A stretch of DNA of 64,000 nucleotides from Chitinophagaceae bacterium (GCA_947446645.1 CANFHA010000003.1:124001-188000), one strand, 5' to 3'; positions 8,763 through 18,435 are shown, counted from the stretch's first letter. Notes: generated by a model from the letters alone, not told the origin. Made by a program: numbers and translations.

Positions 8763-9922
8763 CTAAATGTCTTCACTGGCGATCCGGCAACCGGATAATA
8801 GTAATCGTACATCATTTGCAGAAATCGTCTCTTCCAAGTAAGTATGTGGAAGTTCATGGGGGTCATAAGTATAACTACGCAATCTGATTCACTGAGGGCT
8901 TTTTTCCAGTCATAGGCCCGTATATCTGCTGCTCCATGTTCTGAGTATACATCGTTAAAGTAAGTCCAGTATTTCCAGTCAGCAACGCTGTTTTGAAGAA
9001 AGCCGTTGCCTACGAGGCCCCAGATAAAACTATCGCCAATGAATATTGCTTTTGGCCTGGTCGCATTGGTATCTGCATGGTAGTAGTATTCAGGATAGCT
9101 GTATCGCTCGCCGGATAACGGGAATATGAGATTGGTGCACTTTACAAGATCATTGTCGCTGTCGCGGGCTGTGTCTGAGTAGTGCATTTTAGTGAGCACC
9201 AGTCCTGGCATTTTAATGTTGCGCTCACGCTCTATAAACTTTATCATAGTGTCTGCTGCTACCAGGCTGCCATACACACTCCAGTGGAATCCCTGCCTCG
9301 TCATCAACTGATTTTGCGTGGTATCGTTCATGGATCTGAACAGCGCAACATAGTCGAGTTGATTGAGATGCAGAGAGTCGCCAATGGTCCTGAAGGTGCT
9401 GTAGTTGCTTACTCCCGCTACTTTTATTTTTGTAAGCAAGCCCGGGATTTGAGCCGGCATGCAATGTGCCTTAGATGGAGCATAGGCGAAAATGAAGGTC
9501 TTACCCAGCCGCTGCAATGTGTCTTGCAGCCGCTTCACTTTTATCAGCTCCGCTCTTATTACTTCTTCGCCCATGTAGGGCGATCCGCAATATTCGGTTA
9601 CATCTTCCCTGCCAAAGACATAGCCATCGTACCCTATAATGTCGCCGGCGCTGAGCTTTCGAAACAGCGAAAAATCGAGCTGGTTGCTCAGCCGCACCAG
9701 GTCTGGCCGGAAACCTACGCTGTCATTAAGATACAGGCTTTTTGCATTTTGATATGTGCCATCCCACCACGCCCTGAGCGTAAGTTTTGTATTTGGATTT
9801 TGCTTAGATCCACATAGCAATGGGCCACTTTTGATGAACCCAAATTGCTGCTCAGCAAGCGGCAACAGCACTATCAGCAACAAGACGTAAACCAGCCAAC
9901 GTTTTGCAGTCTTGTTCTCCAT
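8759..9922 (-). CDS. AlgX/AlgJ-like SGNH-fold protein, membrane-anchored
   Basis: A 387-residue protein with one N-terminal transmembrane or signal-anchor segment (RWLVYVLLLIVLLPLAEQ). The rest resembles AlgX/AlgJ SGNH-hydrolase-like proteins: GYDGYVFGRED, AYAPSKAHCMP, RQGFHWSVYGSLVAA (catalytic His region) and FIGDSFIWGL (GDS nucleophile block). Relatives O-acetylate exopolysaccharides, usually with an MBOAT partner; none is adjacent, so the substrate is unknown. It overlaps the end of rpoN tail to tail by 4 bases and lies 53 bases downstream of mfd on the same strand. Confidence 0.75.
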   Translation of the reverse strand: MENKTAKRWLVYVLLLIVLLPLAEQQFGFIKSGPLLCGSKQNPNTKLTLRAWWDGTYQNAKSLYLNDSVGFRPDLVRLSNQLDFSLFRKLSAGDIIGYDGYVFGREDVTEYCGSPYMGEEVIRAELIKVKRLQDTLQRLGKTFIFAYAPSKAHCMPAQIPGLLTKIKVAGVSNYSTFRTIGDSLHLNQLDYVALFRSMNDTTQNQLMTRQGFHWSVYGSLVAADTMIKFIERERNIKMPGLVLTKMHYSDTARDSDNDLVKCTNLIFPLSGERYSYPEYYYHADTNATRPKAIFIGDSFIWGLVGNGFLQNSVADWKYWTYFNDVYSEHGAADIRAYDWKKALSESDCVVILMTPMNFHILTWKRRFLQMMYDYYYPVAGSPVKTFS

Positions 9923-9975
9923 AAGGCGCTTGCGTAATGATGAATAGCTAAGGCAATCGTTACCGCGACAAAGTA

Positions 9976-12900
9976 CTAATTTTTAACCATCATGCCGTCC
10001 AGGAAGTGGAACACATCGGTCATGGTCTTCATCCTGTCTACCACCAGCAGGAAGTTTTTACCTACCTGTTTCAGTCGCGCATTCTTAGTCTGCGTCTGTA
10101 TATATTTAAGTATGTGGTTGAAGGTGTCTGATTCGAAGTACGGCGAATCAGGGTTGCTTACAAAGTATAAACGCATTTGCTGATTCTTGAGTATTAGCTT
10201 CTCAAAGCCCAGCTCCTGCGCCACCTGGCGGCAGCGTAGGGTAGTGAAGAGATCCTGCACCTGCGCAGGTATAGGACCAAAACGGTCGGTAAGCTCAAGG
10301 GCAAATTTGTTCAGCTCTTCTTCGTTCTCCAGGTCATCAAGCTGTGTATACAGGGATAAGCGCTCGGTAATATTCTCCACATAGCTGTCCGGAATCAGTA
10401 TCTCCAGGTCCGTATCAATGGTACAGTCGCTGACGTAGTCTTTTTTGCGGTTGATCTCGTCAGCAAATACTTCTTTGAAGTCAGTAGTCCGTAGCTCGCG
10501 CATTGCCTCGGCCAGTATCTTCTGGTACATCTCAAAGCCTATCTCTGCTATAAAGCCACTTTGCTCACCTCCCAGCAGGTTGCCTGCGCCGCGTATGTCC
10601 AGGTCGCGCATAGCTATCTGGAAGCCGCTGCCCAGCTCATTGAACTGCTCCAGGGTCTGCAACCGCTTACGGCTGTCGTTTGGCAGCAAGCTCATGGGTG
10701 GAGCCAGCAAATAGCAGAAGGCCTTCTTATTGTTGCGACCAACGCGCCCGCGTAGCTGGTGCAGATCGCTGAGGCCAAACTGGTGCGCGTTGTTGATTAT
10801 AATCGTATTTGCATTGGCTATGTCCACGCCGCTTTCTACAATGTTAGTACAGCAAAGCACGTCGAATTTTTTTTCTATAAAGCTGAACAGCGCCTGCTCC
10901 AGCTGATGGCCTTCCATCTGACCGTGTGCCATGCCAATGCTAAGGTCCGGACAAAGGTTGCGCAGCAGTGTGACCATGTCTGGCAGGCTCTGAACCCGGT
11001 TGTGCACAAAGAACACCTGGCCGCCCCGCTCCGCTTCATAGTAGATAGCATCGCGTATGGCATATTCATTAAACACCAGTACTTCTGTTTGCACCGGTTG
11101 CCTGTTAGGCGGCGGCGTATTTATAATACTCAGGTCGCGTGCATTCATGAGTGAGAACTGCAGCGTACGCGGTATAGGCGTAGCAGTCAGCGTAAGTGTA
11201 TCCACACTTGCTTTAAGCTCGCGCAGCTTTTCTTTTGACGATACGCCAAACTTCTGTTCCTCATCTATTATCAATATGCCGAGGTCTTTAAACTTCACGT
11301 CTTTGCCCAGCAGCCCATGCGTTCCTATTACTATATCTATCTTGCCCTCTTCCAGTTTTTTGAAAATCTCCTTTTTTTCCTTTGCAGATCTGAAGCGATT
11401 CACATAATCAATATTGCACGGGAAGTCTTTAAGCCGCTCTGTGAACGTATTAAAATGCTGGAAAGCAAGGATGGTAGTAGGCACCAGTATTGCTGCCTGC
11501 TTGCTATCGGCTACTGCTTTAAAGGCTGCACGCACTGCCACTTCCGTTTTCCCAAATCCCACATCGCCGCATACCAGGCGGTCCATAGGAGCGGGAGATT
11601 CCATATCGCGCTTCACATCTGCAACGGCCTTGCCCTGGTCGGGAGTATCTTCGTAATAGAAAGATGCTTCCAGCTCTGTCTGCAAATAACTGTCTGGCGA
11701 GAATGAAAAGCCTTGTGACGCTTTACGTTTTGCATATAGCTTTATCAGGTCGGCGGCAATATCTTTTACTTGTTTTTTTGTTTTGCTCTTCAGCTTCTGC
11801 CATGCATCGCTTCCCAGCTTGTTCACGCGCGGCACAGTGCCTTCCTTGCCGGTATACTTACTTATCTTGTGCAGTGAGTTTATGTTCACATACAGCACAT
11901 CATTGTCCTTATACAGTATGCGTATGGCTTCCTGGATATTGCCGTTCACCTCTATTTTCTGCAGGCCGCTATAGGTGCCTACGCCATGGTCTATGTGTGT
12001 TACATAGTCTCCGGGAGTTAGTTCCCGCAGCGCCCGCATGGTTATAGCCTTGCCTTTGGAGTAAGCCTGTTTTACACTGTATTTATGATACCGCTGAAAG
12101 ATCTGGTGATCGGTATAGCAGATGGCTTTCTTGTCATGATCTATAAAGCCCTTGCTTATAGAGGTAGGCACCGGTACGAAAATTACATTAGCATTTACAT
12201 CGTCGAAAATGCTGCGCAGCCGCTCCAGTTGCTTTGGATTCTCAGCAAAGATGTAGGCCACATATTTTTCAGCCAGCCTTTTTTGCAGGTCTGCGATAAG
12301 CATGTTGAACTGGCGATTGAATACCGGCTGCTCCTCTGTAGCAAACTGGAAAGTAGCGTCAATGGCGTCTCCTGTTATCTTCTCCAGCGAATGGTTGTAC
12401 CACTCAATCAGGTGCCTGTTCTTTATTTTGTCTGTCCAAGTGCCGTCTGTTTCAAAGTCTGCTTTGGATATCTCCTTCAGCATTTCTTCTTCATGGTCTA
12501 TGGCTACCTGTCCTATTTCCATTTTCTCGGGCAGGTCGGCTTCCATTTTGGCGATCCGGCCCAGAGTGAAGGACAAGTCCTTGGCCCATATTACCGTGTT
12601 TTCCGGCAGATAGTCGAGCAGCGATATCTTTTCCTGCGTCTCAAATTTGGTTTCTATATTAGGTAGAATAGATACCTGCATCAGCTTACGTTCAGACAGC
12701 TGTGTTTCCGGATTGAATATGCGTATACTATCCACATCAGTATCAAACAGCTCTATACGATACGGGTGCTCATTGCCAAATGAGTAGATGTCAAGAATGC
12801 CGCCGCGCATGGCAAACTGCCCAGGCTCATAGACAAAGTCCTCGCGCCTGAAACCGAGTGATACCAGGCGCTCCAGTAGTGCGTCTACATTCAGCACTTC

Positions 12901-13368
12901 TCCTACTTTAATGCTGATCATATTATCAGACAGCACAGAGGGATTTACCACCCGCTCAAACAGTGCCTCGGGATAAGTGACCAGCACTTTTTTGTTTACT
13001 TTCCGTGCTTTGGCGCTGGCGCCGGCAAACTTTGTCAGGGCTTCGGTCCTCAGCATTACATGGCTGCTGTTCAGCTCATTGAAGTAGCCTGTTTTTTTAA
13101 ACGAATCAGGAAAGTAGAAAATATCGAGCCCCTTGGTGAGGTGCTCCATGTCGTTGTGAAAGTAGGCGGCTTCTTCTTTGTCATTTAATATGAACACGTG
13201 GTTCACATCAGTGAGGTGCCAGAGGCTGCTTGCTATAAAGTTAATAGAAGAGCCTCTCAGGTTATCGAGATATACTCTAAGCTTGTGGCCGGGCAATGAG
13301 ATACCCGCCGCTATTTGTTTTAAGCGGATATCATTTTGGTAAAGGCCCTGCAGCACATCCAGATTCAT
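9976..13368 (-). CDS. mfd: Mfd, transcription-repair coupling factor
   Basis: A 1130-residue ATP-dependent translocase that removes stalled RNA polymerase and recruits UvrA. Order seen: UvrB-like N-terminal module; CarD-like RNA-polymerase-interacting domain around residue 455 (DYVTHIDHGVGTYSGL); RecG-like motor with Walker A GDVGFGKTEVA (about 600), motif II as LIIDEEQKFG (about 702, the DEEQ form typical of Mfd), TLTATPIPRTLQ, and QLRGRVGR; C-terminal TRCF domain. Full length. A TAGATTTG box lies 7 bases before the ATG. Confidence 0.97.
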   Translation of the reverse strand: MNLDVLQGLYQNDIRLKQIAAGISLPGHKLRVYLDNLRGSSINFIASSLWHLTDVNHVFILNDKEEAAYFHNDMEHLTKGLDIFYFPDSFKKTGYFNELNSSHVMLRTEALTKFAGASAKARKVNKKVLVTYPEALFERVVNPSVLSDNMISIKVGEVLNVDALLERLVSLGFRREDFVYEPGQFAMRGGILDIYSFGNEHPYRIELFDTDVDSIRIFNPETQLSERKLMQVSILPNIETKFETQEKISLLDYLPENTVIWAKDLSFTLGRIAKMEADLPEKMEIGQVAIDHEEEMLKEISKADFETDGTWTDKIKNRHLIEWYNHSLEKITGDAIDATFQFATEEQPVFNRQFNMLIADLQKRLAEKYVAYIFAENPKQLERLRSIFDDVNANVIFVPVPTSISKGFIDHDKKAICYTDHQIFQRYHKYSVKQAYSKGKAITMRALRELTPGDYVTHIDHGVGTYSGLQKIEVNGNIQEAIRILYKDNDVLYVNINSLHKISKYTGKEGTVPRVNKLGSDAWQKLKSKTKKQVKDIAADLIKLYAKRKASQGFSFSPDSYLQTELEASFYYEDTPDQGKAVADVKRDMESPAPMDRLVCGDVGFGKTEVAVRAAFKAVADSKQAAILVPTTILAFQHFNTFTERLKDFPCNIDYVNRFRSAKEKKEIFKKLEEGKIDIVIGTHGLLGKDVKFKDLGILIIDEEQKFGVSSKEKLRELKASVDTLTLTATPIPRTLQFSLMNARDLSIINTPPPNRQPVQTEVLVFNEYAIRDAIYYEAERGGQVFFVHNRVQSLPDMVTLLRNLCPDLSIGMAHGQMEGHQLEQALFSFIEKKFDVLCCTNIVESGVDIANANTIIINNAHQFGLSDLHQLRGRVGRNNKKAFCYLLAPPMSLLPNDSRKRLQTLEQFNELGSGFQIAMRDLDIRGAGNLLGGEQSGFIAEIGFEMYQKILAEAMRELRTTDFKEVFADEINRKKDYVSDCTIDTDLEILIPDSYVENITERLSLYTQLDDLENEEELNKFALELTDRFGPIPAQVQDLFTTLRCRQVAQELGFEKLILKNQQMRLYFVSNPDSPYFESDTFNHILKYIQTQTKNARLKQVGKNFLLVVDRMKTMTDVFHFLDGMMVKN

Positions 13369-13375
13369 CGGGCCG

Positions 13376-13383
13376 CAAATCTA
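13376..13383 (-). promoter_or_regulatory. -7 promoter box (TAGATTTG) of mfd
   Basis: The minus strand reads TAGATTTG, 7 bases upstream of the mfd ATG at 13368; a very short leader is implied. Confidence 0.5.
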
Positions 13384-13448
13384 CGTAAAAAACACTTCTT
13401 ACTGTCTCCGTTTAACTGCTTTGCCATTATCTTTATAGTGTATTTAAG

Positions 13449-13724
13449 ATGAAAATCAATTGGTTCTTATTAATGCCGGTGATCCTGTTCACATCGTGCC
13501 GAAGCACATGGAACCAGGATGATAATGCTACGCTACATAACGCCTGCATTGCGGATGCGAAAACCTGGCAACACCCGCCTGCCGACCCGGAAGCCTACTG
13601 CAACTGCGTGATAACTAAAGTGAAGCAAAAGTACCCTGATGATAACGAAGCTATGAAGCATATAGACAGCCTGGCCTATGACCAAGACCTGGATGCCTGC
13701 CGGGATGCAACCTCAAAGCCTTAG
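13449..13724 (+). CDS. Small lipoprotein, hypothetical
   Basis: A 91-residue protein with a lipoprotein signal (MKINWFLLMPVILFTSC). The mature part has four further cysteines, including CNC (residues about 57-59), suggesting a disulphide-stabilised fold. A TATCTTTA sequence about 12 bases upstream is a near match to the -7 box. It is transcribed divergently from mfd and converges on feoB. No family was recognised. Confidence 0.65.
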   Translation: MKINWFLLMPVILFTSCRSTWNQDDNATLHNACIADAKTWQHPPADPEAYCNCVITKVKQKYPDDNEAMKHIDSLAYDQDLDACRDATSKP

Positions 13725-13753
13725 TGCTTTTATTGGGTGTCTTTACTAATCAC

Positions 13754-15871
13754 TTACTTTAATAGCTGGTATACCAGCAGTGCGCTGAGATAGGCTATGC
13801 CAAACATATATACGAACTGTATGAGCGGATATTTCCAGCTCCTGGTCTCCCGCTTTACTATGGCCAGTGTGCTCATGCACTGCATAGCGAACACATAGAA
13901 TATAAGGAGCGAGAGCCCTGCAGCCAGTGTGTAGACCGGTGAGCCATCTTCGCGTTTTGCTTCCTTCATTTTCTCGTGCAGGGTGGCCTTTCCCGCTTCG
14001 GTATCGCCTACGCTGTAGAGGGTAGCCATGGTGCCTACAAATACCTCGCGCGCCGCAAACGATGTGATGAGCGCAATGCCGATCTTCCAGTCGTAGCCGA
14101 GCGGGCGAATAATAGGCTCTATGCTGTGGCCCATAATGCCGGCAAACGAGTGTTCCAGCTTTGCGGTAGCGTGCTCACGTTCTATCTGCGTTTTTTGTTC
14201 CGGGTGCTGCTGCACCAGGGTGGCATACCTGATCTCCACAGCACTCATCTCTGCGGGTGGGCCAAATGCTGCCAGGGCCCATAAGATCAGCGAGAGCACT
14301 ATGATCACCTTGCCTACATCGCGTATGAAGATCTTACCTTTCTCGATCATGGTTACACCCACGTTTTTCCAGCGTGGCTGGCGGTATACAGGCAGCTCCA
14401 TAAGGAAGAAAGTGCGCTCCTTTGTCTTTATGAGGAAGTTCATGACCCGGGCCACTGCCAGCGCCATGAAGAAGCCTAGCAGGTAGAGGCCCATAAGCAC
14501 CAGTCCCTGCAGGTTGAAGATGCCCCACAACCGCCGATCCGGCACTACCAGGGCTATGAGCATGGTATATACCGGCAACCTTGCGGAGCAGCTCATAAGT
14601 GGTGTTACCATAATGGTTATGAGCCGCTCTTTCTTATTCTGTATAGTACGGGCGGCCATGATAGCCGGTACCGCGCATGCCATGCCACTAATAAGCGGCA
14701 TTACAGAACGGCCATTGAGCCCGGCGCTGCGCATGATGCGATCAGTAAGAAAACTGATGCGCGCCATATAGCCACTATCTTCCAGTATGGTTATGAGCCC
14801 GAACAGTATCATGATCTGGGGTACAAAGATCGCTATGCCGCTTATGCCGGCCAGCACACCATTTACCAGCAGGTCTTTTATTATACCTGCGGGCAGCACC
14901 ATATTCAGCAGGTTGCCTGCGTACACAAAGCCATGTTCTACCCAGTCCATAGGGTAGCGTGCCAGCAGGAATATACTCTGAAACAGCAGGAAGAGCACAG
15001 CCAGTAAAATGACATTGCCATACACAGGATGCAGCAGCACTTTGTCGAACCGGTCGCTCATCACCATTTTCTTCATTGGGCTGTCGGTGGTGACACACTG
15101 CTGCATTATGGTATCTATCTTCTTATACCGCTGCATGATCTCCTGGGCCTGTATGCGCGACTTCTGAAAACCTGCCTCGCCCAGCAGTGCTGCTATCCTT
15201 ATACGCTGCGCTGCATTTATATATTTCAGCTCGGCAAAGTTGCAGGCTATGTGCAGTGCTCCATAGTTACTGTCGAGCCCGCAAAGCTCTTTTATTTCCT
15301 GCAGCCAATCGCCGGTGATCGCATACAGATCGGTAAAGTCTGGCAGGGGTGCAGGACGGTTTTGCCGGGTGCTGCTTATTGCTTTCTTCAGCACGTCAAT
15401 ACCTTTGTTGCGCCTGGGGTTAGCCGTTACTACCGGTACGCCCATCATCCGCGAAAGTCCTTCCGTATCTATGGTTATACCCTTTTGCCGGGCTATATCC
15501 ATCATGGTGAGCACTATTACCACGGGTATCTTCAGATCCATGATCTGGGTGCAGAAGAGCAGGTTCCGTTTCATGTTGGCCGCATCTGCTATTACAATGA
15601 TCTGGTCTGGCCGGTCGCTGCTGTGCTGGTTGAGCAGCACTTCGTAGGTTACCTGTTCATCTGCACTTTTTGGGTACAGGCTATAGGTACCGGGCAGGTC
15701 TATGATATTGGCGGTAAGGGTGTCTGATATCTTACTGCTTCCGGTTTTTTTGTCCACCGTTACGCCCGGAAAATTCCCCACCTTTTGGTTAAGGCCGGTG
15801 AGTGCATTAAACAGCGAGCTTTTGCCGCTATTGGGGTTTCCCACCAATGCTATAGTATACGGGCGACTCAT
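13754..15871 (-). CDS. feoB: FeoB, ferrous iron transporter
   Basis: A 705-residue inner-membrane Fe(II) transporter with an N-terminal G domain: G1 GNPNSGKSS, G2 around VGNFPGVTVDKK, G3 DLPGTYSL and G4 as LTMMD, with Thr in place of the more usual Asn. Two Gate domains with conserved Cys follow (GLNGRSVMPLISGMACAVPA; MVTPLMSCSARLPVY). ATG 15871 is chosen because a TAACTTTG -7 box lies between it and an alternative upstream start. No feoA or feoC is adjacent, and no FeoA-like SH3 part is fused. Confidence 0.95.
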   Translation of the reverse strand: MSRPYTIALVGNPNSGKSSLFNALTGLNQKVGNFPGVTVDKKTGSSKISDTLTANIIDLPGTYSLYPKSADEQVTYEVLLNQHSSDRPDQIIVIADAANMKRNLLFCTQIMDLKIPVVIVLTMMDIARQKGITIDTEGLSRMMGVPVVTANPRRNKGIDVLKKAISSTRQNRPAPLPDFTDLYAITGDWLQEIKELCGLDSNYGALHIACNFAELKYINAAQRIRIAALLGEAGFQKSRIQAQEIMQRYKKIDTIMQQCVTTDSPMKKMVMSDRFDKVLLHPVYGNVILLAVLFLLFQSIFLLARYPMDWVEHGFVYAGNLLNMVLPAGIIKDLLVNGVLAGISGIAIFVPQIMILFGLITILEDSGYMARISFLTDRIMRSAGLNGRSVMPLISGMACAVPAIMAARTIQNKKERLITIMVTPLMSCSARLPVYTMLIALVVPDRRLWGIFNLQGLVLMGLYLLGFFMALAVARVMNFLIKTKERTFFLMELPVYRQPRWKNVGVTMIEKGKIFIRDVGKVIIVLSLILWALAAFGPPAEMSAVEIRYATLVQQHPEQKTQIEREHATAKLEHSFAGIMGHSIEPIIRPLGYDWKIGIALITSFAAREVFVGTMATLYSVGDTEAGKATLHEKMKEAKREDGSPVYTLAAGLSLLIFYVFAMQCMSTLAIVKRETRSWKYPLIQFVYMFGIAYLSALLVYQLLK

Positions 15872-15879
15872 GGACGGCG

Positions 15880-15887
15880 CAAAGTTA
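15880..15887 (-). promoter_or_regulatory. -7 promoter box (TAACTTTG) of feoB
   Basis: The minus strand reads TAACTTTG, 8 bases upstream of ATG 15871. It falls inside the longer possible frame, so it supports the shorter start. No Fur box was clearly recognised. Confidence 0.5.
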
Positions 15888-15934
15888 CTGATTGTGTATT
15901 CCTTATAAGCCGGTTTGCCCAAAAGTATTCCCGA

Positions 15935-16760
15935 ATGTGTAAGGGTGGGACTCTCATATATTGCATAAAAAGGGTCTCGCAGAGGCGCAAAGGCGCAGTT
16001 TTACTCATTTCGTTTTTAAGACCGCAAAGCGCGAGCAGGTATACTTATGGTGTTTTTCAATGTTATTTATGGAAGCTTGACTTTTTTGATGTTTTCCGGT
16101 TCGTTGAAAAAAAGTTTTACAGGGAATCGGAAATGAATTGATTTGATAATCAATGTATTGCGCAAAATCTGGTTTCTGGTTTTTTCCGGTTTTTGCAGTA
16201 ACCGGAAATTTAATTCGATGCATTTTTTAACCGAAAACCTATCAGTCCGTGGTTAGGGTAAAAGCACATAATATTTGAAATGCCCCATTTTCTTTCAAAT
16301 ACAAATGTTGTTGATATGGGGCATTTTGAGCATGCTGGGATTTGATTATTAGTTGATTATGTATTAATCGATGCCCCGTTTTGCCTCACGTGGGGCATTT
16401 GTCTGAACTGTGATTTATCTGATTTTTATGATTAGCCTGATTTAATTTTCGAGGCAAGTTCTGAGAGAAAAGATGTCACTTTTTTATGCCCCGGAATTAC
16501 CCATTTTGTCTCACTCGGCCGGACTGATTTTTGAAAAAATCGATGTTGGAAAAATGGTGAATGCAATAGGGAATAAGGCAAATCCGAAATCCTCTATTTC
16601 TGCTACAAATTTACGGAGCAAAGGAAAACGAGCCAACACCAATAATTTATTGGCGTATTGACTAATTCAATTGTGATAAATGAGTAGCGTCTTTAAAATA
16701 AAAAATTACTAAAATCGTTTAATTATAATCGTGCATATTTTACTTTAGTGTTTCCCTGGC
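15935..16760. other. Non-coding accessory stretch with dispersed repeats
   Basis: About 800 bases without a convincing gene. It contains a purine-rich tract of the kind ctcgcagaggcgcaaaggc (15979-15997), relatives of which recur near 56955. It also contains CCGG-flanked repeats (16103-16210), two GGGGCAT-type palindromes (16278-16398) with a further half-copy near 16486, and an A/T-rich dyad-like stretch at 16411-16442. Short frames at 16005-16223 (minus) and 16473-16661 (plus) have no protein-like character. It looks like an accumulation of intergenic repeats and remnants. Confidence 0.55.
16278..16398. repeat. Pair of GGGGCAT palindromes
   Basis: First arm pair AAATGCCCCAT (16278-16288) and ATGGGGCATTT (16316-16326), a perfect 11-base stem. 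Second pair ATGCCCC (16371-16377) and GGGGCAT (16392-16398). A single half ATGCCCCGG follows near 16484. They may be remnants of a small mobile repeat (inference). Confidence 0.6.
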
Positions 16761-16799
16761 AACATGTGGTTGCAAGATAACCGGGTAAAAAGAAAGAAT

Positions 16800-17309
16800 A
16801 TGAAGCAATATTTTGAAATGCTTGTTTTTGCTGTAGTAGTGATATTGTCTCTGGCATCGTGCGCAGATGCAAGATATCCGATAGATAATACGCCGTCTGT
16901 AAAGGTAGATGCGCGACTGATGGGGGGCTGGAAAGTAAAGGAGAAAAAAGGCAACAAAATGGTATCTACAGATGACATGGTCTATATGATAAACAAGCAC
17001 AATGATTTTGAGTATATGCTGGTGACTAAAACCGGGCGTAAGAAGGAAGCTGAGACAACCACGGCTTTTTTATCGGATGTGAACAAGGTGCAGTTCCTGA
17101 ATGTGTATATAAAGGGCGATACCGCAGGGTATAGTTTCTTCAGGATACTGGATATAAATGAAGCAGGTAATAAGCTAACTATAGCAGGTATTGCAGACAC
17201 TACTATGCGCTCACTTACCAGCGCTGAGCAGGTGAGGGAAAGGATAACAAAGAATCTGAACAACCCGGCTTTTTATCGTGACACTGCCTATTTGTTTAAG
17301 ACGAAGTAG
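16800..17309 (+). CDS. Hypothetical lipoprotein, intact member of a local paralog family
   Basis: A 169-residue protein with lipoprotein signal and lipobox LASC near residue 20 (MKQYFEMLVFAVVVILSLASC). ATG 16800 is preferred to one 36 bases upstream because it starts the signal peptide directly. The C-terminus carries QVRERITKNLNNPAFYRDTA and then YLFKTK, a motif repeated in two broken copies downstream (18008-18127 and 18318-18416). No named family was recognised. It is followed convergently by the toxin-antitoxin pair. Confidence 0.7.
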   Translation: MKQYFEMLVFAVVVILSLASCADARYPIDNTPSVKVDARLMGGWKVKEKKGNKMVSTDDMVYMINKHNDFEYMLVTKTGRKKEAETTTAFLSDVNKVQFLNVYIKGDTAGYSFFRILDINEAGNKLTIAGIADTTMRSLTSAEQVRERITKNLNNPAFYRDTAYLFKTK

Positions 17310-17342
17310 GAAGATCCAGCTCGCAGGAAACAATACCTGTGT

Positions 17343-17648
17343 TTATTTTCTGTATTTTTTGCCTGGGCTCATCTTTTCATGATGTATTGCGCTGATGAGC
17401 ACTATCTTTTTTCGTAAATAGATCTTGTAGACAACAATGTACGGGAAGTCGTTCACTTTCGCTTCGCGGTATTCTTTCCTGGTTTTGGAACTAAAAAGTT
17501 GCGGAGCATCTATTATGACTCCGATCTTTTGCCATACTTCTTTCAAAAACCGCTCACCGAGCCCACTTTGTTGTAATTCGTACCAAATGTAAGCGGCATC
17601 TGCGTCTTCAGATGCTTCAGCATGAAATTCGACCAGGTAATCACTCAT
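17343..17648 (-). CDS. RelE/ParE-family toxin
   Basis: A 101-residue protein with the ParE/RelE-fold pattern: N-terminal strand YLVEFHAEASEDADAAYIWYE, helix FLKEVWQKIGVI, then strand pairs DFPYIVVYKI and KIVLISAIHHEKMSPGKKYR. The HHxxxSPxKKYR tail is shared with the toxin at 53330-53626. Members inhibit gyrase or cleave mRNA; which applies here cannot be seen. Its ATG overlaps the antitoxin stop by 4 bases (ATGA), the usual coupling with antitoxin first. Confidence 0.85.
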   Translation of the reverse strand: MSDYLVEFHAEASEDADAAYIWYELQQSGLGERFLKEVWQKIGVIIDAPQLFSSKTRKEYREAKVNDFPYIVVYKIYLRKKIVLISAIHHEKMSPGKKYRK

Positions 17649-17905
17649 TTCAATTGCTTTTGATGTTTAGCAAACGAATTTCTCGCCTTTGCCACCACTT
17701 CATCAAATGAGTATGTTTTCACTTTTCCCTGTTCATAATCGTCAATACGCTTAAGCATTTCTTTTTCAAAAGCAGATTCTTCTTCTGTTTCTTTTTCGTG
17801 AACCTGAAGCATAGCCAATATCATTTTCACGGTGGTATCATCAGCCCGGTCAATTCCTTTTTTGGCTTTTTTTCTTATGTCGGTATTTATCGAAGTAGCA
17901 TTCAT
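17645..17905 (-). CDS. Antitoxin partner of the RelE/ParE toxin
   Basis: An 86-residue, highly charged protein, helical and rich in Lys and Glu, with a C-terminal TYSFDEVVAKARNSF segment of the kind that wraps the toxin. It precedes and overlaps the toxin gene (ATGA). No DNA-binding motif is obvious at the N-terminus. Assignment rests mainly on the pairing. Confidence 0.75.
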   Translation of the reverse strand: MNATSINTDIRKKAKKGIDRADDTTVKMILAMLQVHEKETEEESAFEKEMLKRIDDYEQGKVKTYSFDEVVAKARNSFAKHQKQLK

Positions 17906-18007
17906 AATGCAGTATTTATCTTCACAAATTTACTGAAAATAGACGTAGCGAGGTGCTGATCCCGAAACTACAGAGCAATCAAGTTTCGATGTCAGGATGC
18001 AAAATGC

Positions 18008-18127
18008 TATTTGGACAACGGCTCGAATTGTCCTTACAATTTCTGAGCAGGTGCGCGAAAAGATAACAATAAATCTTAACGATCCGGCGTTCTATGGCGA
18101 CTGCCTATTTGTTTAAGACGAAGTAGG
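18008..18127 (+). pseudogene. 3' fragment of a paralog of the lipoprotein at 16800
   Basis: The bases match the 3' end of the gene at 16800-17309 closely (for example both contain tgcctatttgtttaagacga followed by agtagg). In the copy the frame reads SEQVREKITINLNDPAFYG and is then broken by an apparent 2-base deletion before the shared end. No start or upstream coding part is present. The toxin-antitoxin pair lies between the intact gene and this fragment. Confidence 0.75.
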
Positions 18128-18168
18128 GAAATAAAGTAACCAATCAAACAAAATCTAAAATCAGTTTT

Positions 18169-18416
18169 ATGAAAAATTATGTCCTGTACATTATGCTCGT
18201 AGCTGTGGCAGCTGCAGTTATTAGGTGGAAGACCACAAAGGTTTACGATGAAGCAAAGGATATGAGTACGGTCTCAAAGGTATTCGCAAAATATGCCCTG
18301 GACGAAAATGCTACAGTGAAGTGCACGACCGGATAGCCGCAAATCTCAATAATCCTGCCTATTTCGGTAACCCGGTACACTTCCGGAAAAAATTACCGTT
18401 GATGTACTGCAAATAA
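18169..18416 (+). pseudogene. Frameshifted third relative of the same family
   Basis: From ATG 18169 a 55-codon frame with a hydrophobic N-terminus (MKNYVLYIMLVAVAAAVI) ends at TAG 18334. An overlapping frame from about 18312 to TAA 18414 encodes YSEVHDRIAANLNNPAYFG and then NPVHFRKK, matching the C-terminal motif of the intact gene at 16800. The two halves are in different frames, so the gene is broken or carries a sequencing error. Confidence 0.65.
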
Positions 18417-18435
18417 AAAAGATAAAACTAGCCCT

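Noticed and set aside
16005..16223. 72-codon minus-strand frame
   Set aside because: Runs through CCGG-flanked repeats; composition not protein-like.
16473..16661. 62-codon frame in the gene-free stretch
   Set aside because: Short, no recognisable features, overlaps a GGGGCAT half-palindrome; possibly a remnant but not supportable.
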